Of a stretch of DNA of 64,000 bases, positions 44,342 to 55,921 are shown piece by piece. The notes beneath the pieces are model-generated. The model did not search any database and was not told the origin of the DNA. It saw nothing but the letters and a program-made list of their open reading frames with translations. Location: assembly GCA_028673005.1 (NCBI GenBank), contig CM054113.1, positions 205,087,504 to 205,151,503 on the forward strand, in the 5' to 3' direction. Origin of the DNA: Tanypteryx hageni. Taxonomy: Eukaryota > Arthropoda > Insecta > Odonata > Petaluridae. Made by a program: the position numbers and the translations under genes. Position 1 is the first letter of the stretch. The number at the start of each line of letters is the position of its first letter.

Positions 44342-45272
44342 GAGGATACTAATGTCCAGCCCAAACTAAAAGAGCTAGAGTTCTGAAAGTTTTGGTTTTT
44401 GTAGATATGATCAAGAAACCTTCACATAAAATGAGACTTCTTACCTAAGTGACATGAGTTTGACTCCAGAAATTCCGAAATTTGCGTTTTTTCCCATAAG
44501 AAAAGCATTGCGCCAATTTTGTAAATTAATTATGGGCACTAGCCGGTAAGCTAGAAAAATGAAATTCTCAGTGTTGCTAGATGGCCGCAATATCTATTAG
44601 GAATTATTGTCATTGTTGCGTACAGTGTCTTGGGTTCGACTCCAGATACCCCGGAATATCTCCCATAAGTTAGCCTGGGAAAACGGAATCCAGTGTGTAG
44701 ACCAATCTAATAAGTTTAGGAAGCTCAAATTTTGCAACATTATATAACATTTCTTATAACCAACTATAAAAATCGAAAATTTTAAAATTGTGAATTTAAG
44801 GGGTTTTTTAACCCCATTTGAACATTAAAGTTTAATAATTTTTAAGTGCTACGGGATAAGCTAGGAAGCTGCAATTTTCAAATTATTTACAGAACAGTGT
44901 ATTTGCACAAATAAACATTTAAATCTCTCCATGCATATATTTCAGTGACAGTTAAAAATGTCTAAATTTAAAGAAATTAGAATAATATTATTTTACTTCT
45001 AGATGTGCTACAACTTTAAAATTTGGCTCAAATGTGTAGCATTAGTACCCCATAATGGAGAAAGTGTAAAATGTATAATACTGCAACATTTGGGGATTGT
45101 TTTAAACTATTATTTTTACATGTGGGAAAACGATAATCGCTGCGGAGGTGAAATCTTTAGAATTAATTGAATATTTGTAATGATGAAATATCTGTCTGAA
45201 AAATGAGTGTTTTTTTTTTCAAGGTGAGATGAAATGCTTGAAGTATGCAAGCACCTTCTGCTAGTAACATAT
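44342..45272 (-). repeat. Family R repeat, member 4 (alpha, inverted)
   Basis: It starts GAGGATACTAATGTCCAGCC and carries the alpha-type 3' half reversed (TTGGGTTCGACTCCAGA, CAGTGTGTAGACCAATCTA). It ends with the reversed common 5' half and a degraded hairpin (TGCTTGAAGTATGCAAGCA). Head-to-head with member 3. Confidence 0.75.
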
Positions 45273-45280
45273 ATATAACA

Positions 45281-46045
45281 GGAGGATACTAATGTTTAGG
45301 CACTTCCAGATGTGCTGGAGATTCGAAATTTTTTTCTTAGGTAGGATTTTTTGCAAAACCGACTAGAAAAAGTGAAAATCTTTAATAAGTGAAACAATGC
45401 GGCCGCTTAAAATTCGCAATTGTTTAAACAAATTTTCAAGGTTTATATATTTCCGAATGTGCAACGGAGTCGAAATTATTTTTATAAGTAGAATTCTTAA
45501 AAAAACGAAACAGGGATTATACAAATTTTAATATTTTAGTTTGTTTGGCAGTTAAAAATTCTTAAAATTTAAACAAATGGATAACTTCTTAGGTACTACG
45601 GGATAAGCTAGGAAGCTGAAATTTTCAAATTATTTACAGAGTCGTGAATTTGCACAAATAAACATTTCAATTTTACCATATATGAATTGCGGCGGCCGTA
45701 AAAAATTATTTAAATTTAAACAATTAGAAAAATATTATTTTTACTTCTAAAAGTGCTACAACTTAAAAATTTGGCTAAAATGTGTAGCATAAGTACCCCA
45801 TAATGATGAAAGTGTAAAATTTTTAAAATTGCAACATCAGGGGATTGTTTTAAACAATTATTTATACATGTGGGAAAAACGAAAATCGCTGCGGAGGTGA
45901 AATATTTAGAATTAAAAATATATGTGTAATGATGAAAGATGAATTATGAATGTTTTTTTATGTTGAGATGAAATGCTTGCAGCATGCAAGCACCAACTAC
46001 AAGTATAAAGATATAGACGTTCCTTACAGAGGAGGAGGAGGAGGA
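45281..46045 (-). repeat. Family R repeat, member 5 (beta, inverted)
   Basis: GGAGGATACTAATGTTTAGG, CTAGAAAAAGTGAAAATC, GCGGCCGCTTAAAATTCGC and TATATGAATTGCGGCGGCCG, ending in TGCTTGCAGCATGCAAGCA and GACGTTCCTTACAGAGG. This is the reverse of the beta unit. Confidence 0.75.
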
Positions 46046-46838
46046 TATAACATCTATAACAGGAGGATACTAATGTTTAGGAACGTCTATATATAATGAT
46101 ATCCTCCTCCTCCTCCTCCTCTGTAAGGATCGTCTATATAGAATGATATCGACGACTCTTACAGAGGTGGATATAACATACTAGTAGTAGGTGCTTGCAT
46201 ACTGCAAGCATTTCATCTCACCTTGAAAAAACATTCATTTTTCAGACAGACTTTTTATCATTACAAATATTCTTTTTATTCTAAAGATTTCAACCTCGCA
46301 GCGATTTTTCTTTTTCCTACATGTAAAAATAATAGATTTAAAAATCCCCAAATATTGCAATGTTAAAAATTTTATATTTCCTCCATTATGGGGTACTAAT
46401 GCTACGTATTTTAGCTAAATTTTAAAGTTGTAGCATTTCTAGAAGTATAATAAAATTTTTCTAGTTGTTTAAATTTAAATAATTTTTAACGGCCGCCTCA
46501 TTTCATATATGGAACAATTGAAATGTTTATTTGTGCAAATTCACTACTCTGTAAATAACTTGAAAATTTCAGCTTCCTAGCTTATCCCGTAGTACCTAAA
46601 CAGTTATCCAATTGTTTAAAATTTAAGAATTTTTAACGGCCAAAGAACTAAAATATCAAACTTTGTATAATCCCTATTTCGTTTTTTTTACGAATTATAC
46701 TTACAAAAAAAAATTTAACTCCGTAGCACATGCGGAAATACATAAACCATGAAAATTTGTTTAAAAAATTGCGAATTTTTAGCGGCCGCATTGTTGCACT
46801 TTTTGAAGATTTTCGTTTTTTCTAGTCGGTTTTGTCCA
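46046..46838 (+). repeat. Family R repeat, member 6 (beta), cut by the duplication junction
   Basis: After a short inverted GA-rich linker (ATATCCTCCTCCTCC, GAGGTGGATATAAC) the repeat begins at about 46,170. It runs as a beta unit to CTAGTCGGTTTTG (46,837) and then changes abruptly to jockey sequence. Other members continue with CACAAAATCCTACC at this point, so the copy is truncated exactly at the unit A/unit B boundary. Confidence 0.75.
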
Positions 46839-47447
46839 AGCAAGGACTTCTCCTGGTTCTCCAAAATCCGCAACCTTAAAGGACGCCTCCTCCGCTCCTG
46901 GGCGGATGATAGTAGCATAAAGGTTGCAGATCCCGCAGAGCCCGCCAGATACAATCACACAGGAGACTGCGACGTCCTAGACATCCTTCTCTTCCGCGAC
47001 ATTCCGACCTCAGTCAACCTTTACAGCCTGCCATGCCTGACGAGTGATCACAATCCCGTGATTGTCCACCTGGGCTTCCAGCTGCGAACAACCTCGTTAA
47101 GTAGCTTCCGAGATCTGTGCTCGGCCGACTGGGAAATGCTCCGCAAAGTTCTTGCGGATTCCATCCCCGAGTCACCAACTCCCATTGAGACGACAGCTGA
47201 CATTGACTGCGCTTTGGACAGTCTCACTGCCAAAATAGACGCAGCTCTGGAGGCGTCGACCATCAAGCGCCCCTCCAGGCCCCCGGACCACTTGGGCCTA
47301 CCGCCTCCGATCAGGAACGACATACGATCAAAAAACAGACTCAGGCGGCAGTTTCAACGACTTGGGACCCCGGAGCTGAAGCGACGGCTGAACGCAATGC
47401 AGCATGCCATTCGAGACAAAGTCTTTCGCTTCAAGCAGAACAATTGA
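46839..47447 (+). pseudogene. Jockey-clade endonuclease C-terminal half and linker, copy B
   Basis: KDFSWFSKIRNLKGRLL, CDVLDILLFRDIPTSVNLYS and LTSDHNPVIVHLGFQ (the SDHN catalytic His motif) are intact. The linker to the RT follows, ending at a TGA in codon position NN-stop-DSRIRNL, where relatives have Trp; a TGG to TGA change explains it. Confidence 0.8.
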
Positions 47448-49132
47448 GACAGCAGGATCAGAAACCTGAACCTCCAAGACAGATCCGTCTGGCGAATGGC
47501 GCGCGCCCTGCGCACCCTCCTTGCACGCGACCCACTGCTCATCACACCCAGCGGACCAGCTTGCAGCATGTTGGAGAAGGCAGAATTCTTTGCGGATCAC
47601 CTTGAATCCTCCTTCCGGCCGAATCCTCCTTACCCGAACACCACCATAGACGGGCCAGATGAGCTACCGGACCCAGATAACGTCGGAGAGGAGTCGCCGG
47701 TCTTCTCCATCAAAGACATCGCCTCAGTCATCAGAGCTCTCCCACTTCGGAAAGCGGCGGGCCCTGACAACCTTCCCAACGAAGTCCTGAAGCAGCTGCC
47801 TCTTCTAGCGGGGGAATTGTTGACCGCCATCGCAAATGCCTCCTTGAAACTGGGGCACTTCCCATTGGCCTGGAAGAAAGCCACGGTGATATGCCTTCCC
47901 AAGCCCGGAAAGACCCCGTCCCGTCCTGACTCCTACCGGCCCATCTCTCTGCTGTGCGGTCTAGAAAAGGCCCTCGAGAGACTGATCCTTCCGCACATCC
48001 TGCAGCATACCGAACACCGCTCCATTCTACCCCTGGAGTAGCACGGATTCAGGGCGGAGCACTCCACCACGCATCAACTGATGAGGGTGTGGGACTTCAT
48101 CGCAGAATCCTTCAACCTGAAGTGATACACGGTGGCGGCCTTTTACGATATCTCAAAGGCTTTTGACCGCGTCTGGCACACGAGACTTCTTCATAAACTC
48201 CAAAAATGGAACTTCCCCGGCTGGCAACAGAGGCTGCTCAGATCTTACCTGCACGGACGGACTTTCCGTGTGTGATGGAAGACCGCCCACTCTGAAGTAA
48301 GGACGATCGAGGCCGGCGTCCCGCAGGGATCGGTTCTGGCACCGGTCCTCTTCAATATATTCACCGCTGACATTCCAAGGGATCTGGGATGGAACACGAT
48401 CACAGCCCTCTACGCTGACGATGCTGCAATCTTGGCCCGCTCCAACCAACTCGAGCAGGCCAAGAAATTCCTACAGCGAGCCACTGACAAGGGGACGGCC
48501 TGGTACCGGAGATGGCGGATCCAGCTGAATACCACAAAGACCCAAGCGGCGGTGTTTCACCACCGAGATACCGACTCAACGCCGACCGACCTCTTGGTGA
48601 AGGGAACGTCTGTCGGCTTCAAGGACAAGGCGACCTATCTGGGCGTCATCCTGGATAGGTAACTGAATTTTCACCAGAACACGGGAAACATCATAAGGAA
48701 AGCCAACGCCGCCCGATCCTCGCTTGCTCCAATCCTGCGGCATAAGTGGCCTCGGAGAAACTACGGCTTTACCTCTACAAGGCGATCATCCTCCCCTCCA
48801 TTGCTTACGCCTTCCTGGTTTAGAGCGGAAAGATCAACGCGACCCAACTTCGCAGACTCGAAGTGTTTCAGTGGCAGACGCTGCGATTCATTTTTCCTGT
48901 AGCCAGTGGCGTGAACTCCACCACACTCCTAGCCAAAGCAGACACAAGCCCAATCGAGGACATTCTCCAGAACCGCGCCGTCGACTTCTTTGATGGCCTC
49001 CGGCGCAAGACATCGGAGCACCTGAAGGCCATCGGCGAGACTCAAGTAAGGCCCTGGGACCTCCAGAAGCACCCAAGAGCTGCGACTGGCAAGGACGAGG
49101 ACCTTCCACCGCGCAAGAGGAGAAAAACATAG
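47448..49132 (+). pseudogene. Jockey-clade reverse transcriptase, copy B, with stops
   Basis: 47,496-48,041 gives LRKAAGPDNLPNEVLKQLPL and SYRPISLLCGLEKALERLIL. In-frame stops follow at about 48,040 (before HGFRAEHST), 48,124 (before YTVAAFYDISKAFDRV), 48,274 (after GRTFRV) and 48,659 (after LGVILDR). Motif B is GVPQGSVLAPVLFNIF and motif C is LYADDAAILARSNQ. A later frame (48,863-49,132) has the C-terminal QWQTLRFIFPVASGVNSTTL segment. The stops shared with copy A predate the duplication. Confidence 0.85.
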
Positions 49133-49239
49133 GGGGAATGGCCCCTGCGCAACGATGATAGAAGAGCGGACTCACTGTAGTTATTCCCTACGAGTGGAAA
49201 ACCCCCGTATATCGGGGGAAAACTAGAAAACATAGCTGA

Positions 49240-49986
49240 TCTATCCATGCATCCACCCCTCCACTCACTCTAACCACAATTTTTCACTCTAGTATTCACG
49301 AGGTCCTCAAGTTAATCCTCTATGCTACCCATCGAATTCCTACCTCTACCTCCCACCAGACCCTCTTCACTAATCTCCTCAACCTCTCCTCCCGCCGTTC
49401 CCCCAATTTAGGAAATATCCTGTAGAAGAATGAACCACCCACATCCACCCCGCCACTTGCCCCTGCGGCAAGCCTCGCTTCCTCACTTGCCCATTCCACC
49501 TACCCTCATCTTCTTTCGAACTCCTAGGGGTACGCGAACCACCGGTTGGGAAACGCTGACCTACATACTCCATCACCTCCAGAAGCAATTGCACCTCCCG
49601 CGACGTCATTTACATCTTCATCTGCACCCTATGTACCACATTTTACGTTGGTCTCGCCAGCAGCCCTGTAAACATCCGTATGAACGGCAACCGGAATAGC
49701 GTCAATCACAGGCGTCCCCTTCCAGTTGTATCACACGCCAATGCCCACAATGATTCCTTCAATAGTTGCTATATTTTAAGAGTCATTCGCGCCTTACCTG
49801 ACGACATCCTCGCTCCCCTTCTCCGACAGTGGGAACTAGTCCACACACATCTTCTCGACTCTTTCTCCTCCCCTGGCCTTAACCTCCGCTAACCTAATTG
49901 GCTATCCACCCCTCCCCTGTCTCCTCCAATCACCAAACTCCTCATATTACCCTGTCATCCTCACACCCCCACCCAGTGTGTCACTT
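49240..49986 (+). pseudogene. Penelope-like C-terminal region and GIY-YIG endonuclease, copy B
   Basis: One frame reads RRSPNLGNIL, the next frame CPCGKPRFLTCPF (a Cys-rich element that precedes the endonuclease in Penelope-like proteins), then SRDVIYIFICTLCTTFYVGL and HRNSVNHRRPLPVVSHANAH. It lacks the RT proper. It is more complete than copy A, which starts only at CTSRDVIY. Confidence 0.75.
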
Positions 49987-50296
49987 ACATTTAGTTACTC
50001 TCTCTCCGTCGCTGAAGAAGGACTTAAGCCTGAAAGACTTCCGTTTTTTCTGCGTTTGTACATGTTACTTCGACACACCCAGCGGCTCGCCCACTTGGTA
50101 AGTGTCCGCTGGGCTCCCTCCAACACCTTGTTGCCTCCGTTATCACTACCTTTCCTTTTCCTCAAGATATATTGTTGCGGTAAGGAAGACCAGTGAACAC
50201 TTACCAATAGGAGATCCGCTGGTGTGTCGGAGAGACGCATTTACACACGTACATTGTAGCTTTCGGGGGTAATCCCTTCGTCAGCACATGAGAGAG
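49986..50296. repeat. Tail-to-tail Penelope 3' ends with hammerhead-like motifs, copy B
   Basis: The same structure as 28,010-28,320, with hammerhead-like words at about 50,012 (plus) and 50,284 (minus) and no base changes noticed in the core words. Confidence 0.6.
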
Positions 50297-50359
50297 ACTT
50301 GTTGCCATTGGTGTACCCTATTTACCTTTCCTTTTCCATAAGTATATTATATATACACA

Positions 50360-52512
50360 CAGTAGAACCTTGTTTTCAGTCACCCTTTCATCCGTCACCT
50401 TCCGTTAACCGTCGCCCCGCTAGATTTTTGTTTTTAAATTAGAGCATACATTCGTAGTACTAAGAACTACATTAATCCATGAGAAATATCTGTTAAGTTA
50501 TTTTTACTTGTAAATGGCATTAATTTAATCATTGATAGAAAAAATTCGTGTTCACTTCTCGCAAACGGTTCTCGAAACACCACATATGTTCGCACACATA
50601 AACAATTCTCGGAATTAACTTCCCCTATTGTTTCCGTATGTCACTTCAAATCTTCAGTCAGTTTTGAAACCTCAACCTGTGCGGTACGCTTATATGTGCT
50701 ACAAAAAAATGTCGTAAACGCGTATCTTTAGACTTAATACAAAAGTTCGATATCGTTCAACATAAGGAAAGGTGAAAGTGCCTCCAGATTACCAAAAATT
50801 TACAGTGTTGCAAGAACCACCATTTACGACCGAAAGCGGGATGATGACAAAATTGTGGACTTCGTAAGCAAAATTGAGGTGAATGATTACAATGTTACTC
50901 GAAGGAAAACAATGAAATATGCCACTCAGAACCAACTCGATATTGCAATGTTTCGATGGTTCGCTCAACAACTGAGTCAAGGAATTCCTCTAATATTAAT
51001 CTAATAACACAAAATACCCTTGCTATGAATGCAAAACTGAATGGTGATCCACCTTTTAAAGCAAGTTTAGGGTGGTTGGACAAGTTTAAAACTCGACTCG
51101 GAATTCGACGACTGTCCATTGAAAGTGAAAAGCTTAGTGCAGATAGCACAGCAGCATCAGGCAACATTAAGAAATTGGTTTCTCAAATAAAGAGTAGTGG
51201 ATAAACTCGTGAACATTGTATAACTGTGGCAAAACCGGCTTAAATTGGAAGGCTCTTCCAGAAATAACACTCGCGTCTACTTAAGAAACCTCAGCCTCAG
51301 GATATAAAACACGGAAGGAAAGAATCACAATAATGACCTGTTCTAGTGTTAGTAGTAATCATAGACTTCCTCTACTTGTAATTGGAAAAGGTAAAAAAAT
51401 CTAGAATACCTAAAAACAACACGAATTTGTTACCAGCGCATTGTTTTGCACAGAAGAGTATTATATATTATATACCATTTTTTTAGATCAACACAGCAAC
51501 ATTTTTGTGCCTGGGATTAAGTCCCACCTTAGAAACAAAGGTTTGCCAGAAAAAAAACAATGTTATTGCTTGACAACACACCGAGGCACACTATCGACGA
51601 TCTGGAATCTCAAGACAGAAATATAACTCGCCATTTCCTCCCAGCAAACACTACATCATTAATCCGACCAATGGATCAAGGAGTGATATAAAGCTTAATG
51701 CGCCGTTATCGGAAGACTTTCATTCAGAATCTTATTTGCGAAAGTGATGACGATGTTCAAGCTTGTTGGAAAAAATACACAATAAATGATTCGATACACA
51801 ACATTGCAGATGTTTGGAATAATGTCCCTGTCCAAACTCTTCAACGATGCTGGAGGGAAGTCATGAAAATTTGCTCACGAATTCTAAACTTATACACATT
51901 TTACCAAATATTCACGGCTTTGATGAACCCCAAGAAAGTGACAGGAATAACTGGCTAGCAATGGATAATATGGATATGACCTTCTAAATGATTATGAAAT
52001 CGTCGCTAGGTGTGATGAACATGGGGTAAGAAAAAACAGAGGATTCTGATGGACCTTCTGATGCTGACGATCCTTAAAATTCTATTATAAATCACCGGGA
52101 AGCTGAAGACACGCTCTCAAAATGTACTGATTGACTCAAAAACCAGAAGCAAAATCAAAACATTTTATTACTTAGAAATATTCGCAATCTCGTATCAAAA
52201 ATAGGGCGAGATATATTGAAAGAAAAAAGTTAAAAGACATTTAAAAAAATAAAGTGGATCTTCTTTAAGTGCATACGTTGTATTAATTTCCTTAATACAT
52301 ATGTACATATATATTACTGGCTTGTGCACTAACATTACATTATATAGTATTAGGTTTTTTTCAAGTTAACGGCGTATTTTTATAAATATTTCACTTTAGT
52401 TTTCGCGTCCATGGAACCTATCCTCTTTGACATAAAGACCCCATTTTGCGCGAATTTCGTTTAACGCGAATTTTTCAGGAAGTTATCTGTCACGTAAAGC
52501 AAGGTACTACTG
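50360..52512 (+). mobile_element. Tigger-type DNA transposon, copy B
   Basis: A near-identical copy of 28,384-30,537 with the same ends and the same broken transposase. One A-run is 1 bp shorter at about 51,550, so this copy has one more frameshift than copy A. Confidence 0.85.
50801..51958 (+). pseudogene. Tigger-like transposase, copy B, broken
   Basis: The same pieces as copy A (VARTTIYDRKRDDDK, FKASLGWLDKFKTRLGIRR, NCGKTGLNWKALPE without the first catalytic Asp, LPANTTSLIRPMDQGVI, LMRRYRKTF). The extra 1-bp deletion shifts the frame just before the second catalytic Asp segment. Confidence 0.85.
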
Positions 52513-52640
52513 TATATGTATGTATGCGTATATATACACAAACACACATCAGATCACAAATTCCGTTTCATTTGATAACTCACAAAGGATAGAACAAGAA
52601 TATCAGCATTAAAACAGTTAAAAATTGATTTACGAACATC

Positions 52641-52646
52641 TTTATT
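52641..52646 (-). terminator. Polyadenylation signal of nuclear-receptor-like gene, copy B
   Basis: AATAAA on the minus strand at the position equivalent to 30,666-30,671 in unit A. Confidence 0.5.
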
Positions 52647-53013
52647 TGATTTACAATAGGAAACGATTACATGGACATTGATTCAACACAAATTGACTGA
52701 ATCTCAGCCTTGTAAGAATTTTGGCTTTTGTTAATCAAAGTCTTAGGAACTCTAATAATACCGTTGAGTAAATTCTTAAACACAATACGAAATCTTTAAA
52801 TCGCTTCTTAACCACGAAAACTGAATATAGTAAATATCATCTCTACACGTGACACTTTAATGCAATATTTACTTTGTTTAGACACTATGCAGATTTCAGC
52901 ACGAAAAATATCAAAAATATTGACTTTGTTTAGGCACTTAACAAATCCGCTTGAACTCATTATCTCACTCTTCATTTGCACTCTTATCAAATAATTTTTA
53001 CCATTACAGTACA

Positions 53014-53580
53014 CTATTCACGTTCCACATTTTTCATACCTCCATACTCGAGCTCACTGGCCTCAAGATCGAAGTGGAAGAGAGGTTCGTCTTCCTCTTC
53101 GTCTGACAATAGGCCTGCCAATTCCCGGACCGATCGGGCGAAATCCACCTGTGGAACAGACCACATCGGGTCCTTTAGTTTTATCATAGCCGCGGCCAAC
53201 GGCTTCCTTATATAAGATTCGCCCACTTCCCGCGACGATCTATTCATCTTGTTGGCCAGCGTCTTCATTCGGGATATCTGGGACCTCCAACATAATAGGT
53301 GCAGGTTCAACGGTTCCCAGAACATTAGTCTCGGGTTTCTTTCGGCCACCTTCCAGCACGCCAAGCATTTCATAAACCAGCAGTACTGACACCATTCCCT
53401 GGTGTACGAGTATACTCCGACAGCACAGTTACGGTTGCCCAAGCATCTGTAAATCGTATTCTGTTCGAGGGATTCGCAGATGAAGCGCTGGCACTGTATG
53501 CACGTGTATACGCCGAAATTGGAATAGGAAGTTGCTATTTCGCAGATGTCGCAATGACCGAGGATCGCCGTTCGAGACAT
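53014..53580 (-). CDS. Nuclear-receptor-type DNA-binding-domain-only protein, paralogue 2 copy B
   Basis: A 188-aa product identical to that of 31,039-31,605: nine zinc-binding cysteines in nuclear receptor order, non-classical P-box CIQCQRF, second finger with a two-residue insertion, WEPLN segment and acidic tail. Perfect protein identity fits a very recent duplication (or two alleles). Upstream and downstream regions are also near-identical, so expression is expected to be the same if both exist. Confidence 0.75.
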   Translation of the reverse strand: MSRTAILGHCDICEIATSYSNFGVYTCIQCQRFICESLEQNTIYRCLGNRNCAVGVYSYTREWCQYCWFMKCLACWKVAERNPRLMFWEPLNLHLLCWRSQISRMKTLANKMNRSSREVGESYIRKPLAAAMIKLKDPMWSVPQVDFARSVRELAGLLSDEEEDEPLFHFDLEASELEYGGMKNVERE

Positions 53581-53971
53581 GTCTGGACGCGATGCCTACC
53601 GACTCCCTAAGGCGTTCGACGCTTTCGCGCCCAAGATGAAATACTCTCTCGCAGTCTCTGGAAATCGCCTGTGGTCTCGAAGGAAGGGTTCGGAATACTT
53701 CGAGAAGGGGGAAGAGACGGGTGGGGGGGAAGGAGTCGGAGGAAGAGAGAGAGGGAGAGAATGCGTCGGAAAAGTGAAGCGCGACGGCGTTTATGCTGAA
53801 TGCGCAGGAACGCCAACGGTCGACTCGAAAAACATCGAAAACCTTGCGCGGTAGACGCCCACCGGCGACGTCATCTTTCCTCCACTCCCCCCTCTCCCTT
53901 TCTTCTGCTCCCTCCTTAATGCCGAACTCTTCTGTTTCGTTCGCCACCCCTCCCCTCACTCCTCTTTCACA

Positions 53972-54002
53972 CGACAAGACGGCTCTTAGACGGCACCACC
54001 CA
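53972..54002 (-). promoter_or_regulatory. Conserved upstream block, nuclear-receptor-like gene copy B
   Basis: Identical to the 31-nt block at 31,997-32,027 and 29/31 with that at 15,036-15,066. Its function is inferred from conservation among paralogues. Confidence 0.45.
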
Positions 54003-54139
54003 AACAAAATATTTGTATCGAGAGCATTAATTGCTTGGTGGTTTCGCCATAATGATTGACATCCGTTAGCAGATGTCTACCGTTTAATCCCCGTATCGTA
54101 TATTTGATTTAGAAATATCACAATATTGTCAAAGAGTAC

Positions 54140-54695
54140 ACCTTAATCGTATATAATTACAGATCTAACGTTTCTTTTACCACCATCACTTCGCACGGCT
54201 CAAATCGCTAGAACGAATATTCATGTTGTCTATGTATGTATTATAATTAAAGAAACGTGTAAAAATTAATGTGCAATGTCAAGAGGAAAATATGTATAAA
54301 ATAAGCACAAAATATATAAATGAAGGCTTCTAAATTTCCCTTTCTTGTTTCCTGTCTGATGACCTATTAGTGCGGTTGTCTACACACGGATGACAAGGGC
54401 TTCGCCGCTGTTTTGAGTATATGTGTAAGTTATGCAACCATGTACACATGAATTTTCCATTTTTGATTGATAACAATTTCTATCAAACACTCTATATACT
54501 TAATTTTTTATGAGAATTTTTTCTACGCCGCCGCAGAATTACTTTTCCTCGTAATAAATGCTTTGAAGGGATTTATCGGGGCATGATCAAATACAGTTAT
54601 CACCATTCTACTAGAAGACGCCATTGAAGGAACTTACACCAATGAATGTACCTTAATATTTTTCAGCAATAAGTTTAGACTTTAATCTAGAAAAA
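54140..54695. other. No recognisable feature (unit B)
   Basis: The counterpart of 32,165-32,720: A+T-rich, with no coding or RNA structure recognised. Confidence 0.45.
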
Positions 54696-54718
54696 CGACT
54701 AAAAATTGACATCAGTAA

Positions 54719-55777
54719 TTAATTTTTGCCAGTCATATTTAATTGAATTGAACAAGAAGGAAATGTATACTCTATAAATAGAGTTGGAGTTCGGTGGGCT
54801 TGGGGTTTGTGGTTGGGGGGATAGATGACTTGGAGGGGGGGGGGGTGGGATTCCTCGATATCTGAGGAATTGGATGGATTTGGAGCAGAATTTGGATTTG
54901 AGTCCGAGTTAGATTCCTCTCTGCCTGAGGAATCGGGGTCGGGGTCTAGGAGTTGGAAGCGGTTGGAGGTGGTGACTTCAGTTGGGGAGGGGGAGGCGTT
55001 AGGGCTAGGGTGATTGGATGATGTGGGTTTGGATTTTTTGGAGCGGGTTTCTCTGGCTGGGCTACAATTATTACCTTTAGTTATTACTGAATTTTTATCT
55101 AAGATATTTACAAAAATTTCAACATTATCATTATTATTAACACTAGTGGAGGGGGTAGGATTTACTTTTTGCGAACTGGTTATTCTGGGCTGGCTGTGAT
55201 TTGAAGCTATATTTACATCAGTATTTCGGTTATCACAAGAGACTAAGGTAGTGGAGGTTTGAACACTTTCGACCGAATGAGGGTGGGTGTTACTCACGGC
55301 GTTCGTGTAGATGTGAGGGACGACGGTTAGTCCAGTTGGTGTCATCGTGACTGCTAAGTTGTTGGTTCTAAGACGTCTGCGAGCACATGCGAAGAGATAG
55401 GCTATGCGGTCTGCTGATGAGGTTAAATTTAGGTGGTTGGGTGGATCCGCAGGGCGGGGCGACAGGATTGGTGTGATTCTAGTTGAGGTGACTGTGGTGA
55501 TAGGAGATTGATGGCGGCTAACTACCGCTGCATAGGTGGCAGGAATGGTAAACTGTGGCATTTGCGACGCTGATATTGTTTGAGGAGGTTAAGGGAATGA
55601 AGTAGGGATGTTGTTGGGTGAAACATATGGTTGAAGGGGATTAGGTGGGCCGTAATTTGGCTCGAGGTATGGATTAAAGTTGGTGGGAGCATACCAAGGA
55701 ATATACGTTGGAGAAGTAGATGGGATTGGAGTGGAAGCCGCATACGGCTGTATCGCGCCTTGGTCTGGGGACGTCAT
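54719..55777 (-). pseudogene. Pro/Ser/Asn-rich frame of unknown origin, copy B
   Basis: The counterpart of 32,724-33,800 with the same start (55,777) and the same in-frame TAA (about 55,589). It differs by several substitutions (for example DKNSVITKGN against DKYSVITKGN, and ETRS preceded by NNCSP rather than NNFSP). A longer G-run near 54,840 shifts the C-terminal frame to LQVIYPPNHKPQAHR. Confidence 0.4.
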
Positions 55778-55921
55778 TTCATGCGCTCTTTAGGCGCGGA
55801 AAGGGGGTAATTATAAGGCGCACTCATCGTCGCGATGTTTTTACGACACTCGGGAATTTTCTGTGGAAACACTGGGGCCACTGAACACAGGCAGCGTAGA
55901 AGCACGGTATGGGGCTACTAA

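Larger units (their letters stand above)
26778..46838 (+). repeat. Tandem segmental duplication, unit A (about 20 kb)
   Basis: Position 26,778 in the jockey endonuclease aligns with 46,839, and the order of every feature from here to 38,742 is repeated to the window end. Offsets between units change only at a few indels: 20,061, then 20,957, 21,976/21,975, 22,121 after the minisatellite, 25,413 and 25,258. Unit A ends within the repeat array where unit B begins. The two nuclear-receptor-like proteins are identical between units. Confidence 0.9.
46839..49235 (+). mobile_element. Jockey-clade non-LTR retrotransposon, copy B (5' cut by duplication)
   Basis: It contains the end of the endonuclease, the full linker, the RT and the C-terminal region. 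It is more complete than copy A in the 3' half but has lost ORF1 and the endonuclease start at the duplication boundary. A Penelope-like 3' fragment follows from about 49,240. Confidence 0.85.
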
